Below are positions 53,619 to 64,000 of a DNA stretch of 64,000 bases, one piece after another. Each line of letters opens with the position of its first letter. The first letter of the stretch is position 1. A program made the position numbers and the translations under genes. The notes below the pieces were generated by a model. It was not told where the DNA came from and did no database searches. It saw only the letters and a program-made list of their open reading frames with translations. The DNA is taken from contig OX419758.1 in assembly GCA_948567375.1 (NCBI GenBank), positions 50,721,001 to 50,785,000 of the forward strand, written 5' to 3'. This DNA comes from Lunularia cruciata. Its lineage: Eukaryota > Streptophyta > Marchantiopsida > Lunulariales > Lunulariaceae.

Positions 53619-56314
53619 CTAATCTGATCCAATGTCAACATCAACTTTGGCTTCCAAACCAAATGATCCTCTTATCACTTCTCCTACTTTTGGTCTATCT
53701 AATTTTCCTCATTCCTTTGCTTCTTCTACTACTTCTTTACTTTGAACTACAATTGCATTGATGGGTATCCTATCTTACTCTTTATCTCCCAACCCACTCT
53801 TCTCTAATGTCTAAGATAATTGATCCAAAGACACCTACACTCCTAACTCTCTTACTTTGGACTTAGTCTCTAACTTCATGGTACTACAAAGTCTCTCTAA
53901 TTCCAATGTTCTAAGTCCAACTTGAGACACACATTATCTCTTGCTTCTAATATCTTCCTATCTACTTGATCTCTCAAGCAAATCAACAACTTGTTCAAGT
54001 CAATTTCTTCACTTTCTTCCTTCTTATTTCCTGCATTAGCAATTTCAATTTGTGCAGTCTTGCTTCCTCCAACTAAACCTCAGACATTGTACCAAGCATT
54101 TCTTTCACTCTTACAATGACCTCTTTGATTGGCTCCCACTTTGGTGTCTATAGCTTCTCTCTCTTGGCTAATAACTCTTCTCAATACATCTTCACCTCAT
54201 CTTCCAACTTGGCCTTCAACGCTTCTTTCTCCTTCAGACTGTACTTGAGCTATTATTCCATTCCTCTGACTAACCCGCACAATCACTTCTTCTCTATCTT
54301 GTGTAGCTAACTCCCATTGCCAAGCCCAATTTTTCTCTGCCATACTTGCCTTCAAACTTTCCAACTCTTGTCCCATGATAGTAGCCATCGCCTTCCAATG
54401 GATAACTTCCACTTGAGTATTGTGCACTTTGGCCCTCAAAGCCTTAGCTTCACCAACTGCTCCTTCCTATCTTCTTCTTGCTTTGCCATAACTTCACCTC
54501 TCTTCACAAAGTCTTTTGTTAAACTCTCAATTTCCTTCCTCTTCAGCTCTACATCAGTCCAAAATTCTACTAATTCATGCTCTCCCCAACTCAACTTCAA
54601 ATTTTCATCACTCATATATTGCACTACCACCAATTCATCTTTCACTCTTGAGTGATCTCTCTTCAATTCTTCTCTCTTCTTCTGCAGTTGCAACAACAAA
54701 GGACAAATTAGCTACAACAAGTAAGCTACCCCATCAAAGACACTCAAGCTCTTAGATTGCTTAGGCTCTTCTCTCCTCCCTTCTTCTATTGGAACTTTAC
54801 TCCAAAGTCTTAATCTTCTAACTCTCAAAGGTACATTATCTGAGCTTTCCCCCTCTTCCACTACCGGACTTACATTACTCGCTTCTGCCCCTACAGTAGT
54901 AACACTTCCTCTCCTTCTTTTACCCCTCTGAACTTTGACTTTGACTCAGCTTCCAAAGTTTCTTCTATCTTTGCAATGGGCAATTCATGGCACAAGTTTT
55001 CTCCTCCTTCCATCTGATCAATGGCCGTATGGAACTCCTGCTCTTCCTTGTCAGCATTGTCTTCTCCTCATTGTTGAACTTCTACCTCCCCTTCACTTCC
55101 ATTCCTTGACTCTTCACTTTGTGACATCAACTCTGGTTCTTCTTCTTCTCCTGAGTCTTCTATTTTGTACTCGGCTTTGCCTTCTGACCCTTCTGCTCTC
55201 AACGACTCATCAAGCACCACAACCTCTTGCCTCAAGTTCACCTTCCTCACTTTCTTTGGCTTAATTGGCAACAAACTCTCCTCTTGACAACTTTGCTTCC
55301 TCATCTTTGGGATGGTCACTAATACTCTCAAATATTGCCCCATGTGTGCATAGTGTTCATCACTACTTTGGATCTGTTGGATATACTACTGTTCCTTGTC
55401 ATATGCAGTCTTTTGTAAGTCTAGATGAAAATGCAACACCATCTTTCTTTGCTCACTCTCCTTCATCAAATTAAGTCCAAAGTAGGAATGGGCAGCAAAT
55501 GGCACCAAATAGTGAGGAGCATCTTGATCTCTCCACCACCATCTATCACGTTCTTTGATGAAAGCACTTTGCTCAATTTACTAGTGCGCTTGCAAACATC
55601 TGGTGGAAGAAGACCGCCTGAGTGCTTCACTACATAAGTCGTGTGATCAGGCTTGAAGAGTACCATCATTGCTCCAATGATGCTTTGCCTGATTGGGTCT
55701 CAATAGGTATCCACCTTGTACCCATTCTTTGTGTGTGGTGCCGTAAAGATTGCAAATTTCATCTATCTCCTCCATAGACTCTCCTTTCTTGATAAACATT
55801 GCCCCAGTCTCCTCACCGGCCTCTCTCCCCAACACCAACCTCCAATCCAACATTGTCCATCATGTTGGATTCCCTCTCTTCCTTCATTCTTAGGTCCACC
55901 CTCACAATCACTCAAGGCTACTTCTGCCATGAACCCCGGAAAACTCAAATTTGAGTTCCATGCCAAAATAGTGATCCAAAGTCTACTCAATACTTTAATC
56001 CAAGCTATCATATCTAACCTTTGAATAATTGGATTTCTCATTGCAAGCAAAGGACTCTTCATCTTACCCTTCTTTGGCATTGTGCAATCTCTAACGTGTG
56101 GTAATTTAAAGATAATTCTACCATCTCTTGGTCTTGAGATCCTAACTCCTTTTAAACAGTTAAACATCAAACACTTGATTGGCTTGGCTATATGCACTCC
56201 TTTGGTTTGACTACTTAGTGGCTTAGGAGACTTGTATGACATTTCAAAATCCCCTCGCCAAAATCCCAATTTTATAGTTCTTTGTTGATCCGCCATTCCT
56301 TGGTTGCTTGTCAT
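53619..56314 (-). pseudogene. ORF-L copy in inverted LTR L8 (broken)
   Basis: Starts MTSNQGMAD at 56314. The long open piece to 55763 gives a basic N-terminus (RISRPRDGRIIFKLPHVRDC) and AWIKVLSRLWITILAWNSNL, FPGFMAEVALSDCEGG. Later pieces: VPFAAHSYFGLNLMKESEQR, VLHFHLDLQ, an acidic segment (55343-55068, GEEEEPELMSQSEESRNGSE) and coiled coil (54699-54436 LVVVQYMSDENLKLSW; 54439-54197 VEVIHWKAMATIMGQELESL). It ends with DIGSD and a stop at 53619. ACTATAAG box 1 is not visible upstream of this start. Confidence 0.66.
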
Positions 56315-56585
56315 TGAAACACACCCCTTTTGCATGACTTCCCCCGAGCATTATCCAAGTAAGGAGTTTACACCCTATTTGCCATTTCTTTGCCTATACT
56401 TTCTTGACTAACCCATCCGAAGGGAAGTTGTTATGCCATCTTTGCATCGGGTTGATCACCTCAAGAAAAAGTTCCCTTACTTTGGGTTTCTTTGGCTGAG
56501 TCTCATTTGAGTACTTTGTTTTTGACTCAAAGTCATGATGCTTCATGTTTCAACCCAAAGACACAAATCCCTCAAATATGAGCTA

Positions 56586-57276
56586 TGAGCCGACCTGTCT
56601 CTCACTGAGGATGAACCTCTAATGGCTATTATGGTCGTGCATCATGGACTAAGAAGGCAAGGAACCCCAACTCCATCATACGCCTCCAAGGCTAACACTC
56701 CAAGACTCAAGATATTGCTCACTAGAGAACTCAATGAGAGAGAGATAGTTACAAATGAAAGGATGATGAGTACCTCCTCACCCCTTGTTTATATACTTGT
56801 GAAATAGTTACGCACTAAAATTACTAATTACCATAGTAACTCAAGTTACTAGACTAAAATTCAAGTAAAGTCAAAAAGTATAAAGGAATATCCATTCACA
56901 TGAGCATATTCCCCTAAGCACGTGGTCTTATCTTGACCCAAACACTAAGTCAATGATTCCTTCACATGGGCTATCCTTGGACTGTAGAAGAATCCAAAAC
57001 AAAAAGACTTGCGGGCCCAAGAGTTCTCAACTCTTTCCTCAAAGACAAACACCTAGGAATAATACCTAGTCAACACACTAGAATCCAAAATAGTGGTGCT
57101 CATCTTTTCCACTTCCTCTAAAGTAAGGTACTCTCTATCCTAGCAATGACTAACATAAGCTAATTATGACTAATGAAGAACCTCCCTTTATCTCTATATA
57201 AATAATATCTCTCAAGTACTTGTAATACCAAGCTAAATATCACAATACCACACACATGCATAAAATGGGTGTTTCA
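56586..57276 (-). repeat. 3' LTR of element G2
   Basis: 691 bp, minus-sense, starting TGAAACACCC at 57276 right after the integrase and ending GGTCGGCTCA at 56586. It fixes the G LTR identity, because it directly follows a G pol in the same direction. Confidence 0.93.
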
Positions 57277-57324
57277 TTTACCCTTGGACTAAGTTTTCAC
57301 TTTGTCCTCAAAGTGAAGGTCTCT

Positions 57325-58440
57325 CTACCTTCTATGATACATTTTCAACTTATCATGGTTAATCCTATCAAAGTGTCTTACTCCCAAATCCTTGAGATCA
57401 TAGGTGTAATTGCCCCACACCTTCTCCACTATGAAAGGTCCAAAGTACTTAGGCACAAACTTCTTTTGCACTCTCTTGAATTGAATGGAATCTAACACTA
57501 TTACCCAATCACCTTCTTTGAAAGGCTCCACCTTCTTCTTGCCTTGCCTCTTGTCGTGGCTCTCCTTTTGTTTCTCCTTTTGGGCTTGCTCCACTCAAAC
57601 CATAGCAACTGCTCTTGCCTCTTCCAACTCCATGAGTTGATCCTTCCTTGACTTCTCTGCATCAACTCCTTGTGCTTTCTTCAATCTCTTATGAATGCTT
57701 TGGAAGGTAGGAAGATCAAAGTGAATAGGTAAGGTAGACTCACTATCATATACCAATTGAAATGGAGAATATCTGATGGAAGTTTTCATGGTTGTCCTAT
57801 ACTCCTACAAAACTGCATGAATCCTCTTGTCCTAATGATGTTTAGCCCCCTTCATTTCTGCATCTTTGGCCAACATCATGCACAAGGTCTGGTTGGTTCT
57901 CTCTGCCAAGCCATTAGAATTTGGCTTATAGGATATAGTTACTCTATATGTGATAGAGAAATGTTGTAGCATGGTTGTAGTGATGCTTCTTGTAAACTCT
58001 TCTCCTCTATCAAAAACCAACTCTAAAGGGCACCCAAACCTAGTGATAATGAGTTCATAAAGAAATCTCCCAACTTCATCTTCATTCTTGTCCCTCAATG
58101 GTCTAGCCTCAACCCACTTGGTGAGATAATCAGTAATTACAACAATGTACCAATTGTTCCTTGGGGTTCTATTAAGAGGACCTACAAAATCAATTCCCCA
58201 CTTCTCAAAAGGTCCTAGCAATGGAATTGATCTAAGAGGTGGAGTGGAAGTAGACTTTCTAGCAAAACCTTGACAAACATGACAAGTTTTGCAATAATCA
58301 AAACAATCCTTGAATATCCCTCTCCAATGTTAACCTGCATCTAGAATCTTGAAAGCAGTCACCTTTCTTGCAAAGTGTCCTCCACACACTAAACCTTCAT
58401 AAAACTCCTTTAGGAGTAAGATAAACTCTTCCTTACCCAC
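57325..58440 (-). pseudogene. G2 integrase (nearly complete, broken)
   Basis: The finger region reads EFYEGLVCGGHFARK (first zinc His replaced by Tyr) and CKTCHVCQGFARKS. The core has KWGIDFVGPLNRTPRNNW (Asp 1), ELVFDRGEEFTRSI (Asp 2) and SNGLAERTNQT with Glu at Asp2 + 36, so the catalytic triad is intact here. The C-terminal part is EGDWVIVLDSIQFKRVQKKF and PKYFGPFIVEKVWGNYTYDL, ending KLKMYHRR at 57325. Stops occur at a few positions (for example after GAKHH near 57832 and at 57595). Confidence 0.92.
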
Positions 58441-58554
58441 TGCTCTTCAAAGTAGAGCATCTGCTCCTTGGTGGAAAAGAATATCCTCCACCATTGTGTA
58501 CGGTTTAGAACTTGTTGCAAGGGCCTTCCTCTCCCTAGCATGCATCCCTTCTGG

Positions 58555-59925
58555 CTAGTTACCTCTTGTCACAAAATCCATAATCTTCTCGTACTCCATT
58601 GGAACCTCTTGAGTGATTGAGATTGTCATGAGCTCCTCATCCAAGAAGGAATCATCCATTGGCTTGTCTCCATCATGAAAATAGGTCACGGATAACAAAT
58701 CAACATTTGCATGTTTCTTTCTTGGCCTATCCTCAATGGTGTAGTCATACTCAGACAAGAGTATCATCCCCCTTGCTAGTCTCCCTTCAACACTAGGCTT
58801 GTTGAAGATGTACTTCAAAGCCTTGTGATATGTGACAATGGTGGTTTTCCCCCCAATCAACCAGTGTCTAAACTTCTTGAGATCAAAGATCACTGGCAAC
58901 CCTTGTCCCTCCATGATAGTAGTTCTTCTCTGTTGAAACCATCTGCCTACTAGCATAAGCTATTGGATGATCATGCCCATCTTGGTCCAATTGACTAAAA
59001 GTGCATCCTATAGCTACATTAGAAGCATCATTGTAGAGGATGAAAGGCTTACTCCAATCAGGTTTAGCAAGAATTGGAGCTACAACAAGGGATTGCTTGA
59101 GATCCTCAAAAGCTTTGAGAGCCTCCTTGTCCTCCAAAATCTCCATGTAGTGTACACCCTTCTTCATGTAGATGGTCAATGCATAAGCCTTATTGGAAAA
59201 TGATATGATGAACCTCCTATAGTACCCAACTATCCCCAAGAATTGGTGTACTTTTGTCAAGCTTGAAGGGAATGGAAGGTCTGAGATTTTCCTCACCTTC
59301 TCAGGATCAATGGCTATTCTATCCTTGGAGATGATATGCTCCAAAAGTGGACCTTCTTCACATCCAAAAATGCACTTCTTTGGGTTGAGTGATGCATTTG
59401 CCTCATCCAAGCGTTGCAAGACTTTGATGAGGTGCTCAAAGTGCTCCTCCTTGCTCCCATAGACACAAAAGTCATCAATGAAGTCTCTCACAAATTTCCC
59501 AATGAAAGGTTCAAATACCTTGTTCATGAACTGTTGGAATGTGGCTGGAGCATTGCAAAGCCCAAAAAAAATGACCTTGAAAGCATAACTTCTCCAAGGT
59601 GTGGTGAGTTGTTGCTACTTTGGTGCAATCTTGATTTGGTTATATCCACTATAACCATCTCCAAAACAATACCTCTCATGAAATGCAACCTCCTCCAAGA
59701 TCTCATCAATGAATGGTAATGGGTAGTAGTCCTTCTTGGTAATAGCATTGAGCTTCTTGTAATCCACACATACTCGAAGCTTGCGATTATTTTTCTTCAC
59801 AATCACAATTGGAGACACCCATTTTGAATTCTCCACCTCAAAGATAAATCCAGCCTCCTTGAGCTTATCAATATGATCCTTCACAACCAAAGATATTGGT
59901 GGGCTAATGCGACATTGCTTTTAGC
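58555..59925 (-). pseudogene. G2 reverse transcriptase and RNase H (broken)
   Basis: RT starts CRISPPISLVVKDHIDKLKE, then SKWVSPIVIVKKNNRKLRVC, VDYKKLNAITKKDYYPLP, GDGYSGYNQIKIAPK and a stop. In the same frame it continues LTTPWRSYAFKV, FFGLCNAPATFQQFMNKVFE and RDFIDDFCVYGSKEEH (catalytic DD, near 59480). RNase H reads SKPFILYNDASNVAIGCTFS, HPIAYASRQMVSTEKNYY; after a shift near 58930, VTYHKALKYIFNKPSVEG. It ends with the linker (DDSFLDEELMTISITQEVPM). The only damage is one stop and a few indels. Confidence 0.93.
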
Positions 59926-60138
59926 AGATTGGTCTTGCATGTGACTCCACCTCTATCTTGTGCTCCTCCAAGGTGACTTCCTTCAAATCCTTGTAACTAC
60001 AAGCAAACACATGGATGAACTTGCAAAAATCTCCTCAAATCTCACCTTCTCCTCCTTGGTAACATTTGGACCATACTTGAGGGTAGATAATCTTCTCTCT
60101 ACCTCCTCAAGTGTCAATGGTGATTTATTTGGGTCCTT

Positions 60139-60534
60139 CTAAACCTCTGGCTTATGTGCAAAATCCATAGCACACAAGGGATACACGTCTGAATCAGATT
60201 CAGATTCATTCTCCTCTATGGAAGTCTCCTCTTCCATGCTTGTGTCCACACTTGAAGCTCCTTTTTCAGAATCTGATTCCCAATAATCAGAATATGGTGT
60301 ATCCAAATGTGAAGTGTTGGTGTTGTTAGTCACAAGAACTATGACTCTATGGTTTGATGGCCCAATCCGTAAGTACCCTTTGTGCCATCTATCAGTTGTG
60401 CGTGCTACTCTCAACCATGGCCTCCCAAGAAGTAAGTCATAGCTTGAATTCTTCAAGACTTGGAAAGTCATGAGATTTTGAACTCCCATAATTGAAACTA
60501 CCACTTGATCCATCATCCCTGCTGGTCGAACTTG
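60139..60534 (-). pseudogene. G2 protease-RT linker (after the M LTR insertion)
   Basis: Open from 60534 (GAQVRPAGMMDQVVVSIMGV), with NLMTFQVLKNSSYDLLLGRP and WLRVARTTDRWHKGYLRIGP, then an acidic tail (SMEEETSIEENESESDSD). This is the usual region after the aspartic protease in plant Ty3/gypsy. It is split from the protease start by the M LTR fragment. Confidence 0.85.
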
Positions 60535-61209
60535 TGCCCCAAAGGAGCACCTTCTCTTTATTATATAGACAAAGAGGATCTCCTCCAAGGAAGCTCCACC
60601 ATAGGATTAGTCACATAGATAGGTGACATGTTAGCAAACTCTACCCTTGGATTACTTACTTGGATGGGTGACATGTTGGTCTAGGTCCTATCTGGTTGGT
60701 CAAACAAGCTTTGACCGGAGGGAATCTTTTAGGGAATATTCCTATAGGAGTCTCAAAATCACGTAAGGTACCATTGAAAAGCTCTCAACAAAACAAACCA
60801 AGGGGAGGGAAGGCCATCCTTTTGGTTGTTGGGGGGTGGAATTTGCACATTTTCAAGGCCTAATTCATCCGTTTAGGCCTCCAAAATTGCCTTCAAAGAT
60901 TTCAAGCATATTTTGATTCCTACTCTATTAGTAGGAGTCCCCTTTTGGTGATACCTCTTTCTGATCTGTTTAATCAATCATGTGTAACATCCTTCTAGAT
61001 GTTAGCAAACCAATTCTCACCTTTAAATCATATGTCTAGCTCTTGGTTCTAAGGTTTTCAAGTTTATTTTGGTTTCTGCATAATTAGTAGAAGTACTCTT
61101 TTGGTGATTCTTCTATCTAATCTATTTTGACCATCATGTATAACATCATTCTAGATGTTGCCAAACCAAATTTCACATCTAGATCATATGGCTAGCTCTT
61201 GGTATTACA
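60535..61209 (-). mobile_element. partial LTR of family M in G2 protease region
   Basis: 675 bp, minus-sense, starting TGTAATACCAAGAGC (61209). It matches 62592-63260, including the 156-bp internal duplication and the tatataa box, but stops at ...ttggggca and lacks the last ~70 bp. No matching 5-bp flanks are visible, so the end may have been lost with a deletion. Confidence 0.88.
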
Positions 61210-61435
61210 ATATCATACCTAACTTCTTCATCAACCTTTTTGATATGGCATTCACTACTGATCCTCCATCAACCAATGCATCCTTGATGTTGTGACCATT
61301 CACTCTCACATCAATCTTGGAGGCATATTCACAAGCCTCCCATGGTGTTGGTTTGGCATTCACCACCTCTATTGATACCAGCGCTTTTGCCTTCTTCTTC
61401 CTCTTGCTCCTTGTAGAACCCATTAGAGAAACCAC
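61205..61435 (-). pseudogene. G2 aspartic protease N-terminal part
   Basis: Overlaps the end of gag in another frame. It reads EVVNAKPTPWEACEYASKID, DVRVNGHNIKDALVDGGSVV (catalytic Asp; D-G-G instead of D-S/T-G) and SKRLMKKLGMIL, then the M LTR. The overlap with gag (about 107 bases) may be a natural frameshift site or simply an indel. Confidence 0.8.
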
Positions 61436-62591
61436 CTCTAAGCTCCTTTGTCAGGGTAGGGTTCAAAGCAATCAATTGGCTTACTGCAATGTTAGCTTTG
61501 TGACTACCAATATCCTCCAACACATTGTTGTTCCATTGTTGCTTTGAAATCAAGAAATCATCCATCCCCAACTTCTTCCTTGGAGTCTTTGTTGTTGATG
61601 GTGTTGAGGTGCGAATGCTCCTAGTAGACATAGGAGTATTCTTGCTTAGAGTAAATCCTTGAGAAGAGTAAACATCCTTTGCAAAATGAGCTCTCTTCTT
61701 CTTTTGTGCCAAAAGCTTCAAATTAAGACCCTTGGAGTTTGAACACTCTCCCTTCTCATACTTGCTCTCCACCACATCTATGGATGCTATCTCCTTACCT
61801 TTGTTTGGATTAGGAGCCACTTGGGTTTCACTACCTCCCTCTTTCCTTCTATTGGCTCCCTCATAGCCCCTTCCTCCATGGTAAGTGGACTTTGGGCAAT
61901 TCCTTTGGATATGGCCTCTTCCTCTACAACCAAAACAATTTCTATGATTGAAATTGTTGGTTGGTTGGCCTCCTCTATATGGATAACTTCCATAACTCCT
62001 AGGCTTTCTCCCTGCATTCTGATCCACCTCTCTCTTCTCCCATAGTTGCACCACATTGATCTTGAGATCCGCAAGTTGTTGTGTGATGGTTTGAAGTAGA
62101 TCCTTTGGTGGAGGTGCAAGCATTGGAGCAACTACTACTTGTGATACAATCCTTGCCACCAAAGTATCAGAAGTTCCATTATCATTGTAGCCTTGAGGAG
62201 GATGCACAACCTCCTTCACCACCAAATCACTCTCATCCCCTTCCAAACTCTCCTCCATATGAATTGCAATCTTGATAGCTTCAACCTTGGAAGAAGGTTT
62301 CTCATATCTCACCTTGCTTTTAATTTGTGGTCTCAACCCTCCTACAAAATTCCTGGTGAGCATGGTCCCTATGCCCATCATAGTAGTCTCCATATCATCC
62401 CCACCCTTCCTCAGCACTATGTAAAATCTGGACTCTAACTTTTCCACTCTTTCCACATAGATCCTCACTTTTTCTCCATCTCCTTGTTTGAGAAAGGTAA
62501 CCTCACTCATCAATCTCTCATAACTCTCATTGGGAAGAAAGTTCTCAATGAGTGTTGAAGTCAAAGTCTCCCAAGACTCTTCTTGCACATC
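61329..62591 (-). CDS. G2 gag, 419-codon open frame lacking N-terminus
   Basis: The longest open frame in the window (62588-61329). It begins within gag, VQEESWETLTSTLIENFLPN, and includes SEVTFLKQGDGEKVRIYVER, GIGTMLTRNFVGGLRPQIKS, a coiled stretch (LQTITQQLADLKINVVQLWE), a CCHC knuckle CFGCRGRGHIQRNC, and a C-terminal segment rich in Lys and Ser. The true start is cut off by the M element at 62592, so the first Met is not the native start. No stop in 1.26 kb shows that this part of G2 is comparatively young. Confidence 0.85.
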   Translation of the reverse strand, partial: DVQEESWETLTSTLIENFLPNESYERLMSEVTFLKQGDGEKVRIYVERVEKLESRFYIVLRKGGDDMETTMMGIGTMLTRNFVGGLRPQIKSKVRYEKPSSKVEAIKIAIHMEESLEGDESDLVVKEVVHPPQGYNDNGTSDTLVARIVSQVVVAPMLAPPPKDLLQTITQQLADLKINVVQLWEKREVDQNAGRKPRSYGSYPYRGGQPTNNFNHRNCFGCRGRGHIQRNCPKSTYHGGRGYEGANRRKEGGSETQVAPNPNKGKEIASIDVVESKYEKGECSNSKGLNLKLLAQKKKRAHFAKDVYSSQGFTLSKNTPMSTRSIRTSTPSTTKTPRKKLGMDDFLISKQQWNNNVLEDIGSHKANIAVSQLIALNPTLTKELRGGFSNGFYKEQEEEEGKSAGINRGGECQTNTMGGL

Positions 62592-63333
62592 TGTAATACC
62601 AAGAGCTAGCCATATGATCTAGATGTGAAATTCGGTTTGTTAACATCTAGAATGATGTTATTCATGATGGTCAAAATAGATCAGATAGAAGTATCACCAA
62701 AAGAGTACTTCTACTAATAGGGCAGAAACCGAAATAGACTTGAGAACCTTAGAACCAATAGCTAGACATATGATTTAAAGGTGAGAATTGGTTTGGTAAC
62801 ATCTGGAAGGATGTTACACATGATGGACTAAACAGATCAGAAAGAAGTATCACCAAAAGGGGACTTCTACTAATAGATTAGGAACCAAAATATGCCTGAA
62901 ATCTTTGAAGGCAATTTTAGAGGCCTAAACGGATGAATTAGGCCTTGAAAATGTGCAGATTCCCCTCCCCCCAACATAGGAAAGGTTGGCCTTCCCTGCC
63001 CCTTGCTTTGTCTCATTGAGAGCTTTCAAACGGTACCTTATTCACGTGATTTTGAGATTCCTACAGGAAGATTCCCTAAAAGATTCCTTCCGGTCAAAGC
63101 TTGTTTGACCAACCAGATAGGACCTAGACCAGACATGTCACCCATCCAAGTAAGTAATCCAAGGGTGGAGCTTGCTGACATGTCACCTATCTGTGTCCCT
63201 AATCCTATGGTGGAGCTTCCTTGGCGGAGATCCTTTTTGTCTATATAATAAAGAGAAGGTGCTCCCTTGGGGCATTGATTGTTTGAGTGTACAATTTGTG
63301 TTTTCTCTCTTCTCTTGTCCTTGGAGTATTACA
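62592..63333 (+). repeat. 5' LTR of element M (742 bp)
   Basis: TGTAATACC...GGAGTATTACA, with terminal inverted repeats of 9-10 bases. It is inserted in G2 gag, left flank ACATC (62587-62591). An internal 156-bp tandem duplication runs from 62604 and 62760. A TATATAA box lies at 63243. A primer site follows one base after the end. Confidence 0.95.
63243..63249 (+). promoter_or_regulatory. TATA box of M LTR
   Basis: TATATAA, 85-90 bp before the LTR end, followed by aagagaagg. Also present in the inverted M LTR at 60535-61209, so it is conserved between the two copies. Confidence 0.65.
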
Positions 63334-63334
63334 A

Positions 63335-63346
63335 TGGTATCAGAGC
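63335..63346 (+). other. primer-binding site of element M
   Basis: TGGTATCAGAGC, a perfect match to the plant initiator-Met tRNA 3' complement, one base after the LTR end. Confidence 0.95.
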
Positions 63347-64000
63347 GATTGTTTTAGTCCAAGAGAGTGGATCACCCCTCTTGGAATAGCACGAACTACT
63401 GAAACTGAGTAATTTGAGGTGGAGAACATAGAGTAGTTGTTAGACTTAGGAAGGACTTTAGAGAGCGGATGGGATAGATGCGCCGGGAGGCCAATTTCCC
63501 GCACCTAGCTTTCCATTCTCAAACCCATTCCACATCAAGGTTATGTATATCCAACATGAGCAGATGAGGGTATCACTAGTTTATCACTTTGGCGCAGAAT
63601 TCATGGACAAAGTGATGAACTCACCAAACCCGATGATTCTACCTATGGTGATATATGACTGAGAGTGGGATTTGACAATCTACATTCTATTATGATAAAA
63701 TGGATATGAATGTCCCAAATCCTCTCCCTTTCAACACTCAAGTAGAAATTTGTTATGTAGTGAGGCTGAAATTGATGTTTAGAGATTTTGTGGTTAGGAA
63801 TTTTGGTGAGGAGTATTATCAACGAGTGATAGCTTCTGAGGTCCCAATGGTAGTTTCGATAGTTCATGCACCTTCCAGAGTGATTATATTGACTTTGTAT
63901 TGAAGTAGACATTAGAAATTGAGTGTTGCAAGAACCATGGATCCGCAATTGCAAGAGTTGGTGCAAGGAATGCAAGGGATGTTGAATGAATTTTGAGAGA
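63347..64000 (+). mobile_element. element M internal region, 5' part
   Basis: Leader of about 590 bp with short open stretches (63700-63903) and then an ATG at 63937 in good context (accATGg) giving MDPQLQELVQGMQGMLNEF, then a TGA. This looks like the start of a Ty3/gypsy-type gag, but the rest of the element lies outside the window, so the superfamily is not certain. Confidence 0.7.

Larger units (their letters stand above)
52046..56585 (-). mobile_element. L8: inverted family X LTR, 5' end missing
   Basis: Minus-sense LTR. Its 3' end (rc of tataacaacccagcaaatatcac) abuts L7 at 52046. TATA-like box 2 is at 53498-53491. The ORF-L copy runs 56314 to 53619. About 100 bp of the LTR start is missing where the G2 3' LTR begins (56586). 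A solo G LTR (52550-53240) interrupts it. It is diverged from L1/L4-L6 and nearer to L2. A 67-bp tandem duplication lies at 52103-52236. Since G2 adjoins it, G2 may have inserted into it, with the rest beyond the window. Confidence 0.85.
56586..62591 (-). mobile_element. element G2: Ty3/gypsy, gag to 3' LTR
   Basis: Minus-strand gag (62591-61329), protease, RT, RNase H, integrase and 3' LTR in standard Ty3/gypsy order. The M element interrupts it at 62592 and an inverted M LTR at 60535-61209. The gag N-terminus, primer site and 5' LTR lie beyond the M insertion, outside the window. Confidence 0.92.

Noticed and set aside
54935-55264. Plus-strand open frame rich in Leu and Ser in L8
   Set aside because: It is the antisense of the acidic ORF-L segment. 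Its Leu/Ser composition is what the reverse complement of Glu/Lys-rich codons gives.

Overview
This is nuclear DNA from a land plant. It is AT-rich, gene-poor heterochromatin built almost entirely of old, nested retrotransposons. I see no host gene, tRNA, rRNA or CRISPR array. The plant origin rests on Ty3/gypsy polyproteins with plant-type primer sites, two of them close to plant initiator-Met and Asp tRNA ends, and on a zinc-finger/RT LINE family. The depth of nesting and the age of the copies suggest a large, slowly purged genome such as a gymnosperm or fern, but I cannot settle the taxon from sequence alone. Every element is broken by stops and frameshifts.

Families are named here for convenience. 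Family G is a Ty3/gypsy element with a 691-bp LTR (TGTAACACCC...GGCCGGCTCA). Family X is a Ty3/gypsy element with a very long (~3.8 kb) LTR (TGTGGTACCC...GGGTTGTCACA), an Asp-like primer site and three CCHC knuckles. Family V is a Ty3/gypsy element at the left. Family M has a 742-bp LTR and an initiator-Met primer site. Family Z is a LINE-like element with a C2H2 finger ahead of its RT.

Layout: 1-819, two G LTR fragments joined tail to head; ~2096-5929, a 5' part of a V element (minus strand) inserted in LINE Z-a; 5930-7800 and 9407-12620, two Z copies head to head around a 1.6-kb spacer full of repeats; 12.66-14.08 kb, nothing recognised; 14.08-24.04 kb, element G1 (plus) carrying a solo X LTR in gag and a solo G LTR in integrase; 24.04-52.05 kb, element X2 (plus), interrupted by solo LTR L2 (itself holding solo LTR L3), solo LTR L4 and the complete 13.7-kb element X1; 52.05-56.59 kb, an inverted X LTR (L8) holding another solo G LTR; 56.59-62.59 kb, element G2 (minus), with an inverted M LTR in its protease region; 62.59 kb to the end, the 5' end of an M element.

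The most interesting feature is in the X LTR. Seven copies in the window hold all or part of one long sense-strand reading frame, about 850-870 codons when whole (called ORF-L here), and an eighth short LTR keeps only its end. It has a conserved N-terminal domain, an acidic middle and a long coiled-coil tail. It lies between two TATA-like boxes, and the protein pattern persists between LTR subfamilies whose DNA has strongly diverged. An accessory gene inside an LTR, and therefore doubled in each full element and left behind in each solo LTR, is unusual. I do not know a described plant counterpart.
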